From Ascidia mentula (lineage: Eukaryota > Chordata > Ascidiacea > Phlebobranchia > Ascidiidae), in contig OX387201.1 in the NCBI GenBank assembly GCA_947561715.1, forward strand, positions 13,096,001 to 13,160,000: DNA of 64,000 bases, given 5' to 3'. This document shows, piece by piece, positions 1 through 13,400 of the stretch; position 1 is the first letter of the stretch, and every line of letters starts with the position of its first letter. The notes under the pieces are model-generated. The model made no database searches, had not been told where the DNA came from, and saw only the letters and a program-made list of their open reading frames with translations. A program made the position numbers and the translations under genes.

Positions 1-607
1 ATAAGGCATGAAAATTTGAACGTGGTTGTTGAGGCTAATACAGAGGTTAGTTTTAAACATTTGCCTTCACGCAATAGTGCAAAAGAAATCATAGCCAGCT
101 CTTGTCACAAACGGAAATTGTTACAGCATAACTTCGGTGGCTACGAGTTTTACACTTTTGACCCCATTACTCTTGTTCCATATCAAAAGAAGATGATTGA
201 CATTTCATTGTTAAGCAACAAACAGGTATGTTCCATTTTACGTCATGGTAGTATAACATTTTGTAAGTTAGAAATATACCTCACATTAAAAGTGTTCGTT
301 TTATGTAAAAAAAATTTACATGTAGTTTAGTTGTAAACAACAGCGAAGAGCACGCATATTGTCACTGGTCAGTAGTAACCAGACAGGGTTATTTTGTTTG
401 TGTTATCAGTTGGAATACATTAACAATTACCACGCAAAAGTTTTGAAACACGTTGGGGATGAAGCTCTCAATCAAAACAAACCGGAGTTAAAAGATTGGT
501 TGGAAAAGGTGACTTCTCCAATTAAAAGAAGTGTTGGCACACAACTGAAATCCAACATTTTTTACACTTTTTTGGCCTTGGTTTTTCATTTGTTTTTGTG
601 GAAGTAA
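1..607 (+). CDS. XPNPEP2: Aminopeptidase P (Xaa-Pro aminopeptidase), GPI-anchored type, 3' end only
   Basis: Two exons are visible: 1-225 (frame starts at base 1, donor cag|gtatgt) and 410-607 (acceptor ttatcag, stop taa at 605-607). The first encodes the end of the catalytic pita-bread fold, with a segment reading FDPITLVPYQKKMID that closely resembles human XPNPEP1/2. The second carries the conserved stretch LEYINNYHAKVL. After KRSVGTQLKSN the protein ends in a hydrophobic tail, IFYTFLALVFHLFLWK. That fits a C-terminal GPI-attachment signal, which membrane aminopeptidase P (XPNPEP2) has and cytosolic XPNPEP1 lacks. The family removes the N-terminal residue from peptides with proline in position two, using a dinuclear metal site. 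The metal ligands lie mostly upstream of the window and cannot be checked here. The family call is firm; the choice of XPNPEP2 rests on the tail. Confidence 0.85.
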
Positions 608-1036
608 TTATTGGTTGAAGTAGTAATTCGACGTAGGTGCATTTATTCATGTCATTTTTGTGCTTTTCGGTTACTGTAATTAACGTTAATTAATGTAAAT
701 AGGTTAGTACAGAAAAAAACTCGGTTCGCGGGTCCACTTTTACTTGCTTGGTCCAATGGCCCGCCTGTAATATTTATAATTTCTGTCCCGCGTCGAGGTT
801 TTTCCAAATAATTTCACCCCTGATTTAGACCATGATTTATTCAAGACTATAAATGTACAAACAGTTACATGCAAAATAAAATAATCGCAGGTTTTGCTTT
901 TGCTTGAGACAAATGATATGACGTGAACATAAACGTCAACAATGCTTATAATGAGGGCATAGTTTATACAAACTTATAACTACCGTTTTGCAATCTTGTT
1001 AAAATTGAAGTAGGTGCCTGTACAATTGGCAAGACA
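608..1036. other. Intergenic, no gene recognised
   Basis: AT-rich spacer between the aminopeptidase stop codon and the next start. It contains the 3' UTR of the upstream gene, with AATAAA near 877 as a possible polyadenylation signal. A patch near 720-780 rich in ggtcc/cgcggg resembles pieces of the hAT-like repeat seen elsewhere in the window. No coding signal was found. Confidence 0.5.
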
Positions 1037-3469
1037 ATGAGAAACAAAAAGAGTAGTGTGTGTCGTAATTGTTGCAGTAACTGTAACAGCTCCAGTCAAA
1101 GTGGATTTGCCACGAAACAAAGACAGAAAATTCTGGGTATGTCCATGTTTCATCGTAACCCATCAAATAAAACTACGTACAAATAAGGTGCTCGTTATTA
1201 CGCAGAGAAGATTGTTGCAGACCAGGGATGTCAGAAAAGAACTCATATTATTCCAAAACAACAACTGTTTAATTCGAGCCAGCAACCACCTGCAAAGCCA
1301 ACGCCCTCTAGCAGCTTGGTAACAATTACAGAAAGCGAGGTTACCCGTTTAGTTAAATAAATTAGATTACAAATAACAACTAAACAATATTGTTCAGACC
1401 ACGCCCACAGTTCACTCATATTCTCAACCAAACACACAAGATATTGCCGAAAGGTAAGCCAAGAAAACCCATTGCACGGCCAGGCGCCATTTTCAGATTT
1501 TCTTTCATGTTTGTGGCTCGATTTTCTGTTGACACCGATTCCCTGGCATAGGGTAGGTAGGCTACCTGGATTTCATTTTTTTCAACTACGCAAGTGGAAT
1601 GATAAATTAGCCTATATACAGGATTGCCATACAGTGCTTTTGTTTCTAAGATTTATGCTTATTTTCAAAGTATAGTCTCTTGGAAAATCCATATGCGCTT
1701 TTTTCGACGAAGGTCCACTGATTTACAAAAGATCAGCAAACGTTTTAGTTATATTTTTTCCAGCTAATTACAAAAACAAAAATATTTAGATTGGCTGATG
1801 TAAACACCAATTCATGACATCATTAGGCTTCAGAAAATGACGTTTTAAAACATATTTGTGGTGCAATCAAAAGACATTAGAAATGGAATGTTATTCGAAT
1901 ACAAAATCGCGGACAGCAGTCATTTTCGCATTTAAGTATGTTTTGTTCGCCTTGCCATTACTGGTACAGTGTCTTGGAAAACCCATATTGACAAGAAACG
2001 TGTTTATGTTCGATTTCCAAGCTCAGTGTTTGTTGTTCATTGTTCTTTCTGGGTTCTACTAATAAGATATGCAGTAAAAAATATTGAAAATTGAGAGTTT
2101 TAATAAAACTAACCCTATTTCCTTGTTGCACATGAATTGAATGATAAATTCTCGCGACACAATTCTTTGTTTTCCATTTTTATCTACAGTATTTTAGGAA
2201 CACTTAAAAATAATTTATACGATGTAAACAACATATAGGCGTACAGGAAGCAAAATAACACAATACGTTTAGAGCAGTGTGGTTCTCAAACATTTTTTTT
2301 TTTTTTCAAAAGAATCTTAGGCCCAAATCATTTATGTTTTGTATTGCTACTCAAATAAAAATAAACTGCTATGTGACGAGGTGACCAAGAGATTGGTTTA
2401 TTATTGCATAACGTCTGCGCCCCACCACAAATTTGCTATGCTTCATTTCAGTATTTTACCATCATTTCCTAATCTCTAGTTTACACACCGGAACGCATAC
2501 CAACAAAGCCCAAGGTTTAACCAATGCAGCAATTCAAACTGTTAAACAGTGTGCAAAGTTGGCCTACCAAAAGTTACCCGAACTGTGTGTTGAACTGGGG
2601 GAAAATAAAAATGATGATTCTTTGCCGTTTGAACATGAAGAGATTTATGAATGCTTGCCAGCCATCGTAGAACAACAACGAAAGGTTTTCGCGCTTTAGT
2701 TTTGTTTGAAACTAGATTGTGTGGAAAAGTAACAGTACAGAACAGAATTATTCTGCATGCTAAGTCTATATTGAGTTACATAACCTATAATTACACCCAT
2801 ATGAAAATTAACCCTTGATTACAGCTAGAAAAGAAAAGCAGAAAATCTCGTCTAAATAAAATGATGCATCGAAGAGAAGTACGCTTAGGAATGACATCCA
2901 CTTGCTCCAGTGGAGACAAGAACGAGGTTTGAGCTTTCGGCAATACAGTACAGATGTGTACGCAAATGAGGCATTCGTAAATCAAAAAAAAACACTGCGC
3001 GATGTCACCCAGAACGCCTTATGAGGATTAAAATGGTCCGAAACTTTTTGAGGCAAAGTTTCGTCTTATCTTCAACAGAAAAGAAATAAAGCATGTGTGC
3101 AATTGCAAACATCACGTCACACTATTGTGACTAGTTAAAGTGACTGTCCGGTATTTTTGAAGCATGAGGCTACTATTAATGATTTTGCAGTCGGATGACA
3201 ACAGCTCCAGTGGTGATCATATTTGCGGATCAATACCTAACCAATTACCCCGAAACACAAAATGTCCAAAGCAAGCAAAAAAACGAAAAAACAAGAAAAA
3301 AAACAGGTGCAAGAATGATCGAAAAGTACGAAAGAAAAAAAATTCTCGCTTAAAACATAAACAAGACCCTTCTCCAATTTTATCAAATGAAAAGAAGAAA
3401 TTTAACGTTTCTCGACGCCTGGCAAGAAAGATAAAGCGCAAAGATAAAAAGTTTTATTGCTTGTGGTAA
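1037..3469 (+). CDS. Unrecognised lysine-rich protein, six exons, 279 aa
   Basis: Six open segments join with consistent intron phase: 1037-1136, 1221-1318, 1398-1453, 2480-2684, 2825-2926 and 3191-3469 (stop taa). Each junction is a GT-AG pair. The N-terminus is rich in Cys, Asn and Ser (MRNKKSSVCRNCCSNCNSSS), followed by a Gln/Pro/Ser stretch. Exon 4 encodes a likely helical segment (IQTVKQCAKLAYQKLPEL) and an acidic patch. The last 90 residues are strongly basic, with several Lys/Arg runs (KKRKNKKKNR, KVRKKKNSRLKHK, SRRLARKIKRKDKK). No signal peptide or membrane span is visible. The basic tail suggests a nuclear or nucleolar protein, which is inference. I do not recognise the family. The true start could be in an earlier exon, because 1037 was chosen only as the first ATG in frame. 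Confidence 0.6.
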
Positions 3470-4439
3470 CGTTGCAATTTGTGTCATATTTGTCCTGCGT
3501 GAGGATTTCACAGTTGTTAAAATACATGTAAACCTAACGCCTTGAAAGAATGAGAGAAATATTAACAGTGTTTTTCAATCAATTCACCGCATTAAGTAAA
3601 AATCACCGTATTAAGAGACGTTTGCAGCCTTAGGTTGCTGGTTACGTTCAATCAGAAGGATGTTGGTTGATAAAATCGTCTGTTGTATAAGTTACATTAC
3701 AAAGGAAGCTCACAAACGTTTCACTCCATGGAGGTTTTAGTTCCGCGTAAAATATCTTTTTCATGAAAAATTCAGCTAGAGAAAGGTCAGACAAAAGTAG
3801 CGCCTGTGTTTGCATCTCGGTTATATTCAATAGGGGAGTTTGGATCGCTGGGGAATTAAACACATTGAACGTCAGGATCACACCATAGCTTCTGTCATGT
3901 GACTGAACATGAAAACGTTTAAATCACAAACTATAATTTAAGCGAAGGTGACGTCTGGAATGTTTTATTTGTTGTGTGTGGCGATCAGAATTTGCAAGGA
4001 AGTCCGGTAATATGATACCACAACACCACGTCATGACGCAACCAGTTACACGATGATTGGTTCCATGGCTTTAAAACAACACATTAAGCATTATAATGCC
4101 AATCACAGAACCGCATGGTGCGTCTTGCTGTCTCCCAAATATGCTGTTGTATTATATGAAGTATGTCAGATGGCAAACAAGCTATATGAATGTGGACTAG
4201 GTATATACTTGTTAAAGATTGGATATATGACTGCGTTGTCTCAGAACAGAAAAAACAAACCTACAGTTGTTTTCAGTCAATACATGTTATGGTGTGCAAG
4301 TGACAGCAAGTATGTGAGAAATAATTCCTGAACGAAACTACGTGAAATCTAAAAAAATAAAAATAGTCCCTGAAATCTGTTGCAAAAATGTTTTGCAGAA
4401 ATTATGTAACATGTAAACTTCGTTTTAGTCAACCTTCAT
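3470..4439. other. Intergenic, no gene recognised
   Basis: Spacer between the basic-protein gene and the adhesion GPCR signal-peptide exon. Short open frames occur on both strands (near 3648-3881 and 4053-4331), but none has a recognisable motif or matching splice sites. A possible 3' splice site (cgttttag) lies at 4421-4428, 11 nt before the GPCR start codon. Confidence 0.5.
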
Positions 4440-7400
4440 ATGAAAATGCCAACAACGGTTTCAATTCACGGATTATATTTGTTCACATTTTTGTACACCT
4501 GTGTGCAACAATATCATTGTGGTAAGTCTAGTTGATAATTTGTATACAGGTAGAACTCAGTTGAACTGGATTCGGATGATCCGAAACATCGCCCAATTTG
4601 CACGAAATTGGAGGTACGAGTGAATTGTAATCGCTTTTATAATAAAAACCTACGGCTAATACGGATATTAAATCAGGATCTTTGAAATACAAAGTTTCTT
4701 TTTAACATGTTGTTATCCCGATTTGGGTGGACTTTGATGCTTCAACTATATATTCGTGCACCACATTATAATTACAAGTTTATTCCCAAAAACTGCTTGT
4801 AGTAACTTTGCAATATTGATTGACCGACCGCCGTTATTGCCCCGCGTATGACGTAACAGTCAATTCTGCCATGCGTTTAGGTAATCAGTGCGTAAGGTTT
4901 TTTTGAACCTTCGAGTTAAGTTGACTTTGTTCAGTTAGGAAGATTTTTTTGCCGATATTACACTAACCTTACAACGTTAGGCTTGAAACAAATGGCTTCG
5001 GAGAATGCGGATATTCGCGTAATCTAGAATATAAATTTGCAGCTCGCAAATATTATGGCTTTTTTTGCCCAGATTAATTTATTGGACAAATCGAATGCGG
5101 GTTTCCTAGTTCTACTGTACATGGCTTATGTAGACTGTTATCAAATTCTTGTCCGAACTATCGCATTTAGGTTGTCGTTTGAAAGGTTTTGTCTGATGTG
5201 TCTTGCTGCTTGAAGTTCTTATTTGCTGTAATTACACCATAAATCACAACGAATGATAAATGCCATTGCAAACGTTCACTTGGCATTTATATAGGTGTAA
5301 GGTTTGCTTACACACGTACAATTATGATATAACACACGCTCCTATTGAAAATACTGCGCACGTCTAAGCATCAACTCGAGGAAGCCTGTGAAAGGAAACA
5401 AACTAAAATAATCTCTATCTATACGTCTCGTTGCAAAAAATCAATTCAAAACATTTCGGTTTCAGAAAAGAAATATATTGGAGAATCTACTTACAGCAGT
5501 GTGTACACGCGTTTTTTTTGCAGTGGTGCGCATCAACGTTGTAGCCCTGTCTTATTACGCTACTTTCGCAACAAGTTGTGCAATTCTATACATGTCCTTG
5601 CATGTGCCATATCCCCAACAACCAGAATGATTGGCAAGACGTCACGAAAAAAACTCGATTGAACTTTTGCCGAAATAATCCTAAATATAACAAAACTGTA
5701 CGCAAATGTATAAAGCCAGCAGTACGGTGCCTACACGGCAAAATCTGTTTTGGTAACAACTGTTTTTTATTAATATAATTATACTGATATTTTTGTGGCC
5801 TGGGTAATTCTATTTAGTTGCGAATATCTTTAAAAAAATAACAGATGTTGTACAACAAGTATAAGATCCCAAAAGTTGTTTAAAAATAAACAAAAAGTAA
5901 AATGGGAATGCAGAAAACCAAGTCGGCCTAAATTTAAATTAGAGGGTTACTCTTCATTACTGGCGGACCCCCTAAAACCTTACCACGGACCCCTTGGTTG
6001 TCCGCGATACCTAGATGTTTTTTAATGCACATAAATTTTTATGTACATGTGATTGTTTTTTGTAGTTGCAGATATGAAAACATCAAATGTACTTGAACCA
6101 ACAGACATTGAAAAAACTAACGGACAAATAAAATCAGCTTTCAGAAAAGTGGAAAATAACTGTACCAGTAACAAAGATCCTGCAGTAATTATTCGTTTGC
6201 TCTTATGGTTAGCTGAAAAAGGAATATTCAACAACAGCACGGGCAAAGCGAATTGTACAGCACAGCCAGAGCAAAAACGTTCCATCAGTTTACAGCGAGT
6301 TTTTCATTTCACGACAACTTTACCCGACGAAATATCTACCCGACTGGGCACCGAATTTATAGAAAGTGGGCCGGCGGTGGATGCTGTTCCGCAACAGTTT
6401 ACAAATACACGTTTATTAAGCAACATATCTAGACAGCTCCAGCAACTGACGTTTGAAGTAACATTGACTGACGACCAGCGTCACAGAAATGAATTTATGC
6501 TGTCTCTAAACTTTTCCGAACAAAGTTCTGTACATCCAGTAGTGTCATGTAATGTCAAAAAAAAATCTGTAAGGTTTGACAAGACGCTCAACGCTACAAA
6601 CAATTTATCTTCAGAGTCTTCTGGTCATTTTATCGATACCAAGTATGTTAAGGCTGGTGAAAGTTTTGAATCATTAAACTTACAAACAATGAAGCAACTC
6701 ATAACGTCTTGTGGAACATTTCAAAAAGATGATTGGGATAGAAACTTATTTGAAAGTATAACACGTCCTTTGGACCAGTTCAACTACAAAGAAACTGAAG
6801 AGACAGAATCGGAAACGCACAATGTAATTTTGGGAGATGAATTTGGTTCGTTGTTGGGTTCCGAATATACTGGCACCGTATACAATTCGTCAAGTAAAGA
6901 AAAAGCACAATGTAAAAAGCTTGCTGACAGAGGCCAAGTCAGATCAATAAAGCTAAGCTTACAGTTTACAACAAATACAATCGTCAATGTAACATATCAG
7001 TCGGGAAAGGTTATATCCACTTATACTTTCAGTGTATCTAACAATATGACAAACAATCTGTCATTTACAAAGATATTCTTGAAAAGCAATATCAGACATT
7101 CAAACATCAGGTTTACTGGGACTTTCAAAACGACTAAACAAGTTTCGGGTACGAATAAAAAAGCAACGAAACCAGATTTTTTTAACACCCACAACACAGC
7201 GGTTCACAACATTTCACCGGAATCAACAGAAGCTAATACTAATTTTCCAGACTACCAAACCACTACACACGTTTTTTCGGAGCAAGAAGACAATGAGACA
7301 TTTTCTGGAATATCGGGATTCCAATCAGAAAACACACTAATAGGAAGATCATCGACCAAAACACTGCAAGATGTAACTACCTCATTTCCTTTTGCGGACA

Positions 7401-10400
7401 CTGCGACACCAGCACCTAAGAAAACAAATTCCAATACTGAACCAAATTTTAGGTCCCATTCTGGGAGAAAGGTCCGCTATATTCATTGTACGTCATATTT
7501 TGCACGTTCTGGAAACAAAGAAAACATTCTGTACCAAAAAGCTGCGAAATTGAGACTCAACGTAAAACTCCAAACACATGACAACACCACAGTGTTTAAA
7601 GCTATTCTAAAATGTACAACCACACAAGAAAAATGTCATTCCAACATTTCAACAGAAAGCTCTAAACCTAAACCTCAGATGAATTGTACTATCGTTGGTG
7701 TTGTCAATGGCGTGAGAAAAAAAATTCAAGTTAAATATAAAACAAAGGCAACCAATCGAACATTTTCTGAAATCGAACTACGATGCACAGCCAAATTTAG
7801 ATATGGAGTTCGAAAAGAATTTTTAATACTAAAGATACGGCGAATGTCTAAAGCATTACAGTGCGCATTTTCTTCAAATGACGTTGGTAATTTGTCGGAA
7901 AAAGATGTTACAACGAAACACTTGCCACCCTTTGGCAAAGGTTCATCCCAACAAGCTACAACAAATGTTGCCTCCACAGAAAATATAGCCGAAAGTTCAT
8001 CCCAACAAGCTACAACAAATGTTGCCTTCACAGAAAATGTAGCCGAAGGTTCATCCCAACAAGCTACAACAAATGTTGCCTCCACAGAAAATGTAGCCAA
8101 AGGTTCATCCCAACAAGCTACAACAAATGTTGCCTTCACAGAAAATGTAGCCGAAGGTTCATCCCAACAAGCTACAACAAATGTTGCCTTCACAGAAAAT
8201 GTAGCCGAAGGTTCATCCCTGCAAGCTACAACAAATGTTGCCTTCACAGAAAATGTAGCCGAAAGTTCATCCCAACAAGCTACAACAAATGTTGCCTCCA
8301 CAGAAGATGTAGCCGAAGGTTCATCCCAACAAGCTACAACAAATGTTGCCTCCACAGAAAATGTAGCCGAAGGTTCATCCCACCAAGATATAACAAATGT
8401 TGCCTTCACAGAAAATGTAGCCGAAAGTTCATCCCAACATGCTATAACAAATGTTGCCCCAACAGAAAATGTAGCCGAAAGTTCATCCCAGCAAGCTACA
8501 ACAAATGTTGCCTCCACAGAAAGTGTAGCCGACGGTTCATTCCAACAAGCTACAACAAATGTTGCCTTCACAGAAAATGTAGCCGAAAGTTCATCCCAAC
8601 AAGCTACAACAAATGTTGCCTTCACAGAAAATGTAGCCGAATGTTCATCCCAGCAAGCTACAACAAATGTTGCCTCCACAGAAAGTGTAGCCGACGGTTC
8701 ATTCCAACAAGCTACAACAAACGTTGCCTTCACAGAAAATGTAGCCGAAGGTTCATCCCAACAAGCTACAACAAATGTTGCCTTCACTGAAAATGTAGCC
8801 GAAGGTTCAGCCCAACTAGATACAACAATTGGTTTGTCTATACAAAATGTCGTCGAAGGCATAACCGAACCTACTACAACAAATTCGATATACGCAAACA
8901 GATATTCTGTAGATATTTCTGAGAAGAAGGTTACAGCAACCAAACAAGCATCTCATTGTAATACGACTGGTCCTGAACAAACAAGAAATAAAACTTTTGT
9001 CGATCCACAAAAATTTGCACAATTGCCAACATTATCTTTATCAATATTAATCATCGACAGAAAAGAGCAGAAATTATCTCCAATCGACCAGGTGTTATCT
9101 ATACGAACAGAAATTACTGCGAATAAGATGAAAAAGCGGAAAAAAGTATTGATTAAAGTCAGTATGTTATACTCAACAGTAAGCAACAACGTAACTCTTG
9201 AAAATGGATCAGATAAAGTGACACGATCAAGCGACACAACAAACAGACAGCGACAAGCTAGAACAAACGCTCCGTCTACAGAGAATCTAGTCAAAGAAAT
9301 GACTGAACCAACTATAACAAATGCTCCGTCTGCCGAAACTGTGATGGAGGGATCAACAGAACTAAGTTCTATGTTGAATATGGATGTCACAACAAAACAC
9401 TTTCCTCCTTTTGGAAATATATCGATGGGAAATGTTGATTCTACCACACTTCGTGCGGACTCCATTAAAAATGTGATCAGAGGTCCATCTAAACCAACTA
9501 CAACAGATGGTCCGTATACAGAAAATCCGATCGAAGGTACACAGGAAATTGATTCCACCAACGGTACCTCCACAGAAAATGTGTTGGAAGGTACAACAAA
9601 TCGACCAATTGCAATTTCAAACGTACCAAGCGAAAATAGTTTACTGTATTCTGCATCTAATGAAGATTCGCCAAAAGTGAAGGTTACTACAACACCCCAC
9701 CAGGCTTCTTATACTGACACAACCAGTTTAAACCATAAAGAAACAAAAAGTTTCGACAATGCAAAAAAGCCTAAGCAATCCGCATCGCTATCATTGTCAA
9801 TCGAAACGACGTATAGAAAAAAGCATCCAATATCGGTAGGTTTCTCCGGGCAAACACAATTCACTGCAAAGCGCAAAAAGGAGGTAAAGGTCACGATTCA
9901 AATTAGCGTTTCATGCCCAACGCAAAACAAACGTTCTAACCCAAGGAGACAAAGAAAAATAGAAATCAATGTAACACTCAAAAGAAACGAAGAAACAGGA
10001 ACGCTTTCACAATCAAGCGAGTCAGCAAACAGAGAGCGATATGAAAATGTAGCCGAACGTACAGCCGAACCAGCCATAGGAAATGTTGCCTCCACAGAAA
10101 ATGTAGCCGAAGGTTCATCCCAACAAGCTACAACAAATGTTGCCCCAACAGAAAATGTAGCCAAAAGTTCATCCAAACAAGCTGCAACAAATGTTGCCTC
10201 CACAGAAAATGTAGCCGAAGGTTCATCCCAACAAGCTACAACAAATGTTGCCCCAACAGAAAATGTAGCCAAAAGTTCATCCAAACAAGCTACAACAAAT
10301 GTTGCCCCAACAGAAAATGTAGCCGAAAGTTCATCCCAACAAGCTACAACAAATGTTGCCTCCACAAAAGGTGTGCTTGAAGCTACAACTCAATCAGCTA

Positions 10401-13400
10401 CAACAAATGTACCTTCCACAAAAGGTGTGCTTGTAGCTACAACTCAATCAGCTACAACAAATATTCCTTCCACAAAAGGTGTGCTTGAAGCTACAACTCA
10501 ATCAGCTACATCCAATATTCCTTCCACAAAAGGTGTGCTTGAAGTTACAACTCAATTAGCTACAACAAATATTGCTTCCACAAAAGGTGTGCTTGAAGTT
10601 ACAACTCAATCAGCTACAACAAATATTCCTTCCAAAAAAGGTGTGCTTGAAGCTAAAACTCAATCAGCTACAACCAATATTCCTTCCACAAAAGGTGTGC
10701 TTGAAGTTACAACTCAACCAGCTACAACAAATGTACCTTCCATGAAAGGTGCGCTTGAAGCTACAATTCAATCAGCTACAACAGATGTACCTTCCACGAA
10801 AGGTGTGCTTGAAGCTACAACTCAATCAGCTACAACAAATGTTCCTTCTACAAAAGGTGTGCTTGAAGTTACAACTCAATCAGCTACAACAAATATTCCT
10901 TCCACAAAAGGTGTGCTTAAAGCTACAACTCAATCAGCTACAACAAATATTCCTTCCACAAAAGGTGTGCTTAAAGCTACAACTCAATCAGCTACAACAA
11001 ATGTACCTTCCACAAAAGGTGTGCTTGAAGCTACAACTCAATCAGCTACAACAAATGTATCTTCCACGGAAAGTGTGCTTGAAACTACAATTCAATCAGC
11101 TACAACAAATATTCCTTCCACAAAAGGTGTGCTTGAAGTTACAACTCAATCAGCTACAACCAATATTCCTTCCACAAAACGTGTGCTTGAAGCTAAATCT
11201 CAATCAGCTACAACCAATATTCCTTCCACAAAAGGTGTGCTTGAAGGTACAACTCAATCAGCTACAACAAATGTACCTTCCACAAAAGGTGTTCTTAAAG
11301 CTACAACTCACTCAGCTACAACAAATATTCCTTCCACAAAAGGTGTGCTTGAAGGTACAACTCAATCACCTACAACAAATGTACCTTCCACAAAAGGTGT
11401 GCTTGAAGCTACAACTCAATCAGCTACAACAAATGTACCTTCCACGAAAGGTGTGCTTGAAGCTAAATCTCAATCAGCTACAACCAATATTCCTTCCACA
11501 AAAGGTGTGCTTGAAGCTACAACTCAATCAGCTACAACAAATGTACCTTCCAAGAAAGGTGTGCTTGAAGCTACAACTCAATCAGCTACAAAAAATGTAC
11601 CTTCCAAGAAAGGTGTGCTTGAAGCTACAACTCAATCAGCTACAACAAATGTACCTTCCACAAAAGGTGTGCTTGAAGCTAAAACTCAATCAGCTACAAC
11701 CAATATTCCTTCCACAAAAGGTGTGCTTGAAGTTACAACTCAACCAGCTACAACAAATGTACCTTCCACGAAAGGTGCGCTTGAAGCTACAATTCAATCA
11801 GCTACAACAAATGCACCTTCCACGAAAGGTGTGCTTGAAGCTACAACTCAATCAGCTACAACAAATGTTCCTTCTACAAAAGGTGTGCTTGAAGTTACAA
11901 CTCAATCAGCTACAACAAATATTCCTTCCACAAAAGTTGTGCTTGAAGCTACAACTCAATCAGCTACAACAAATGTACCTTCCACAAAAGGTGTGCTTGA
12001 AGCTACAACTCAATCAGCTACAACAAATGTACCTTCCACGGAAAGTGTCCTTGAAACTACAATTGAATCAGCTACAACTAATATTCCTTCCACAAAAGGT
12101 GTGCTTGAAGTTACAACTCAATCAGCTACAACCAATATTCCTTCCACAAAAGGTGTGCTTGAAGCTAAATCTCAATCAGCTACAACCAATATTCCTTCCA
12201 CAAAAGGTGTGCTTAAAGCTACAACTCAATCAGCTACAACAAATATTCCTTCCACAAAAGGTGTGCTTGAAGGTACAACTCAATCAGCTACAACAAATGT
12301 ACCTTCCACAAAAGGTTTTCTTAAAGCTACAACTCACTCAGCTACAACAAATATTCCTTCCACAAAAGGTGTGCTTGAAGGTACAACTCAATCACCTACA
12401 ACAAATGTACCTTCCACAAAAGGTGTGCTTGAAGCTAAATCTCAATCAGCTATAACCAATATTCCTTCCACAAAAGGTGTGCTTAAAGCTACAACTCAAT
12501 CAGCTACAACAAATATTCCTTCCACAAAAGGTGTGCTTGAAGGTACAACTCAATCACCTACAACAAATGTACCTTCCACAAAAGGTGTGCTTGAAGCTAA
12601 ATCTCAATCAGCTATAACCAATATTCCTTCCACAAAAGGTGTGCTTAAAGCTACAACTCACTCAGCTACAACAAATATTCCTTCCACAAAAGGTGTGCTT
12701 GAAGGTACAACTCAATCAGCTACAACAAATGTACCTTCCACAAAAGGTGTGCTTGAAGCTAAATCTCAATCACCTACAACAAATATTCCTTCCACAAAAG
12801 GTGTGCTTGAAGCTAAATCTCAATCAGCTACAACCAATATTCCTTCCACAAAAGGTGTGCTTGAAGCTACAACTCAATCAGCTACAACAAATATTCCTTT
12901 CACAAAAGGTGTGCTTGAAGTTACAACTCAATCAGCTACTACAAATGTACCTTCCACGAAAGGTGTGCTTGAAGCTAAAACTCAATCAGCTACAACAAAT
13001 ATTTCTTCCACAAAAGGTGTGCTTGAAGCTACTACTCAATCAGCTTCAACAAATATTCTTTCCACGAAAACTGAACTTGAAAAGATCGTCAATGCTTCAG
13101 GATTTCCATGGTTAGCACTTGATCCATTAAAAATTGGAAGCATTGAGCAGTTTCAATATTTGGAAAGTTTCTTTACAGGGATAAAAACTGTTCCAGTTAC
13201 TATGTTGTTTCAAACTTCGGCAAGATCGCGACTTTATGTTTCAATGGCCGACTCAAACACCTCGCACATTCAGTTCATTGCAGATTTAACGCTAGCTGAC
13301 TTCCGTTTGACGTTGCACACACAGGATTCTGCTTCTGTTGTCGTCGCTATTGTGTTGGTTTTTCGTACAAATGACACACAATTTTTGCCACGAAAAGTCA

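Noticed and set aside
2278..2450. Possible hAT remnant starting cagtgtggttctcaaac with a poly-T run
   Set aside because: Only one end is recognisable; no inverted partner or target duplication was found.
7726..8943. 405-residue open frame on the reverse strand through the A1 repeats
   Set aside because: Shadow of the tandem repeat: a stop-free 54-bp unit on the opposite strand stays open by repetition. No GPCR-independent signal such as a start context or domain.
10749..12455. 568-residue Leu/Gln-rich open frame on the + strand
   Set aside because: Second frame of the B repeat. The first frame leads into GPS and 7TM exons in phase, so this one is a by-product.
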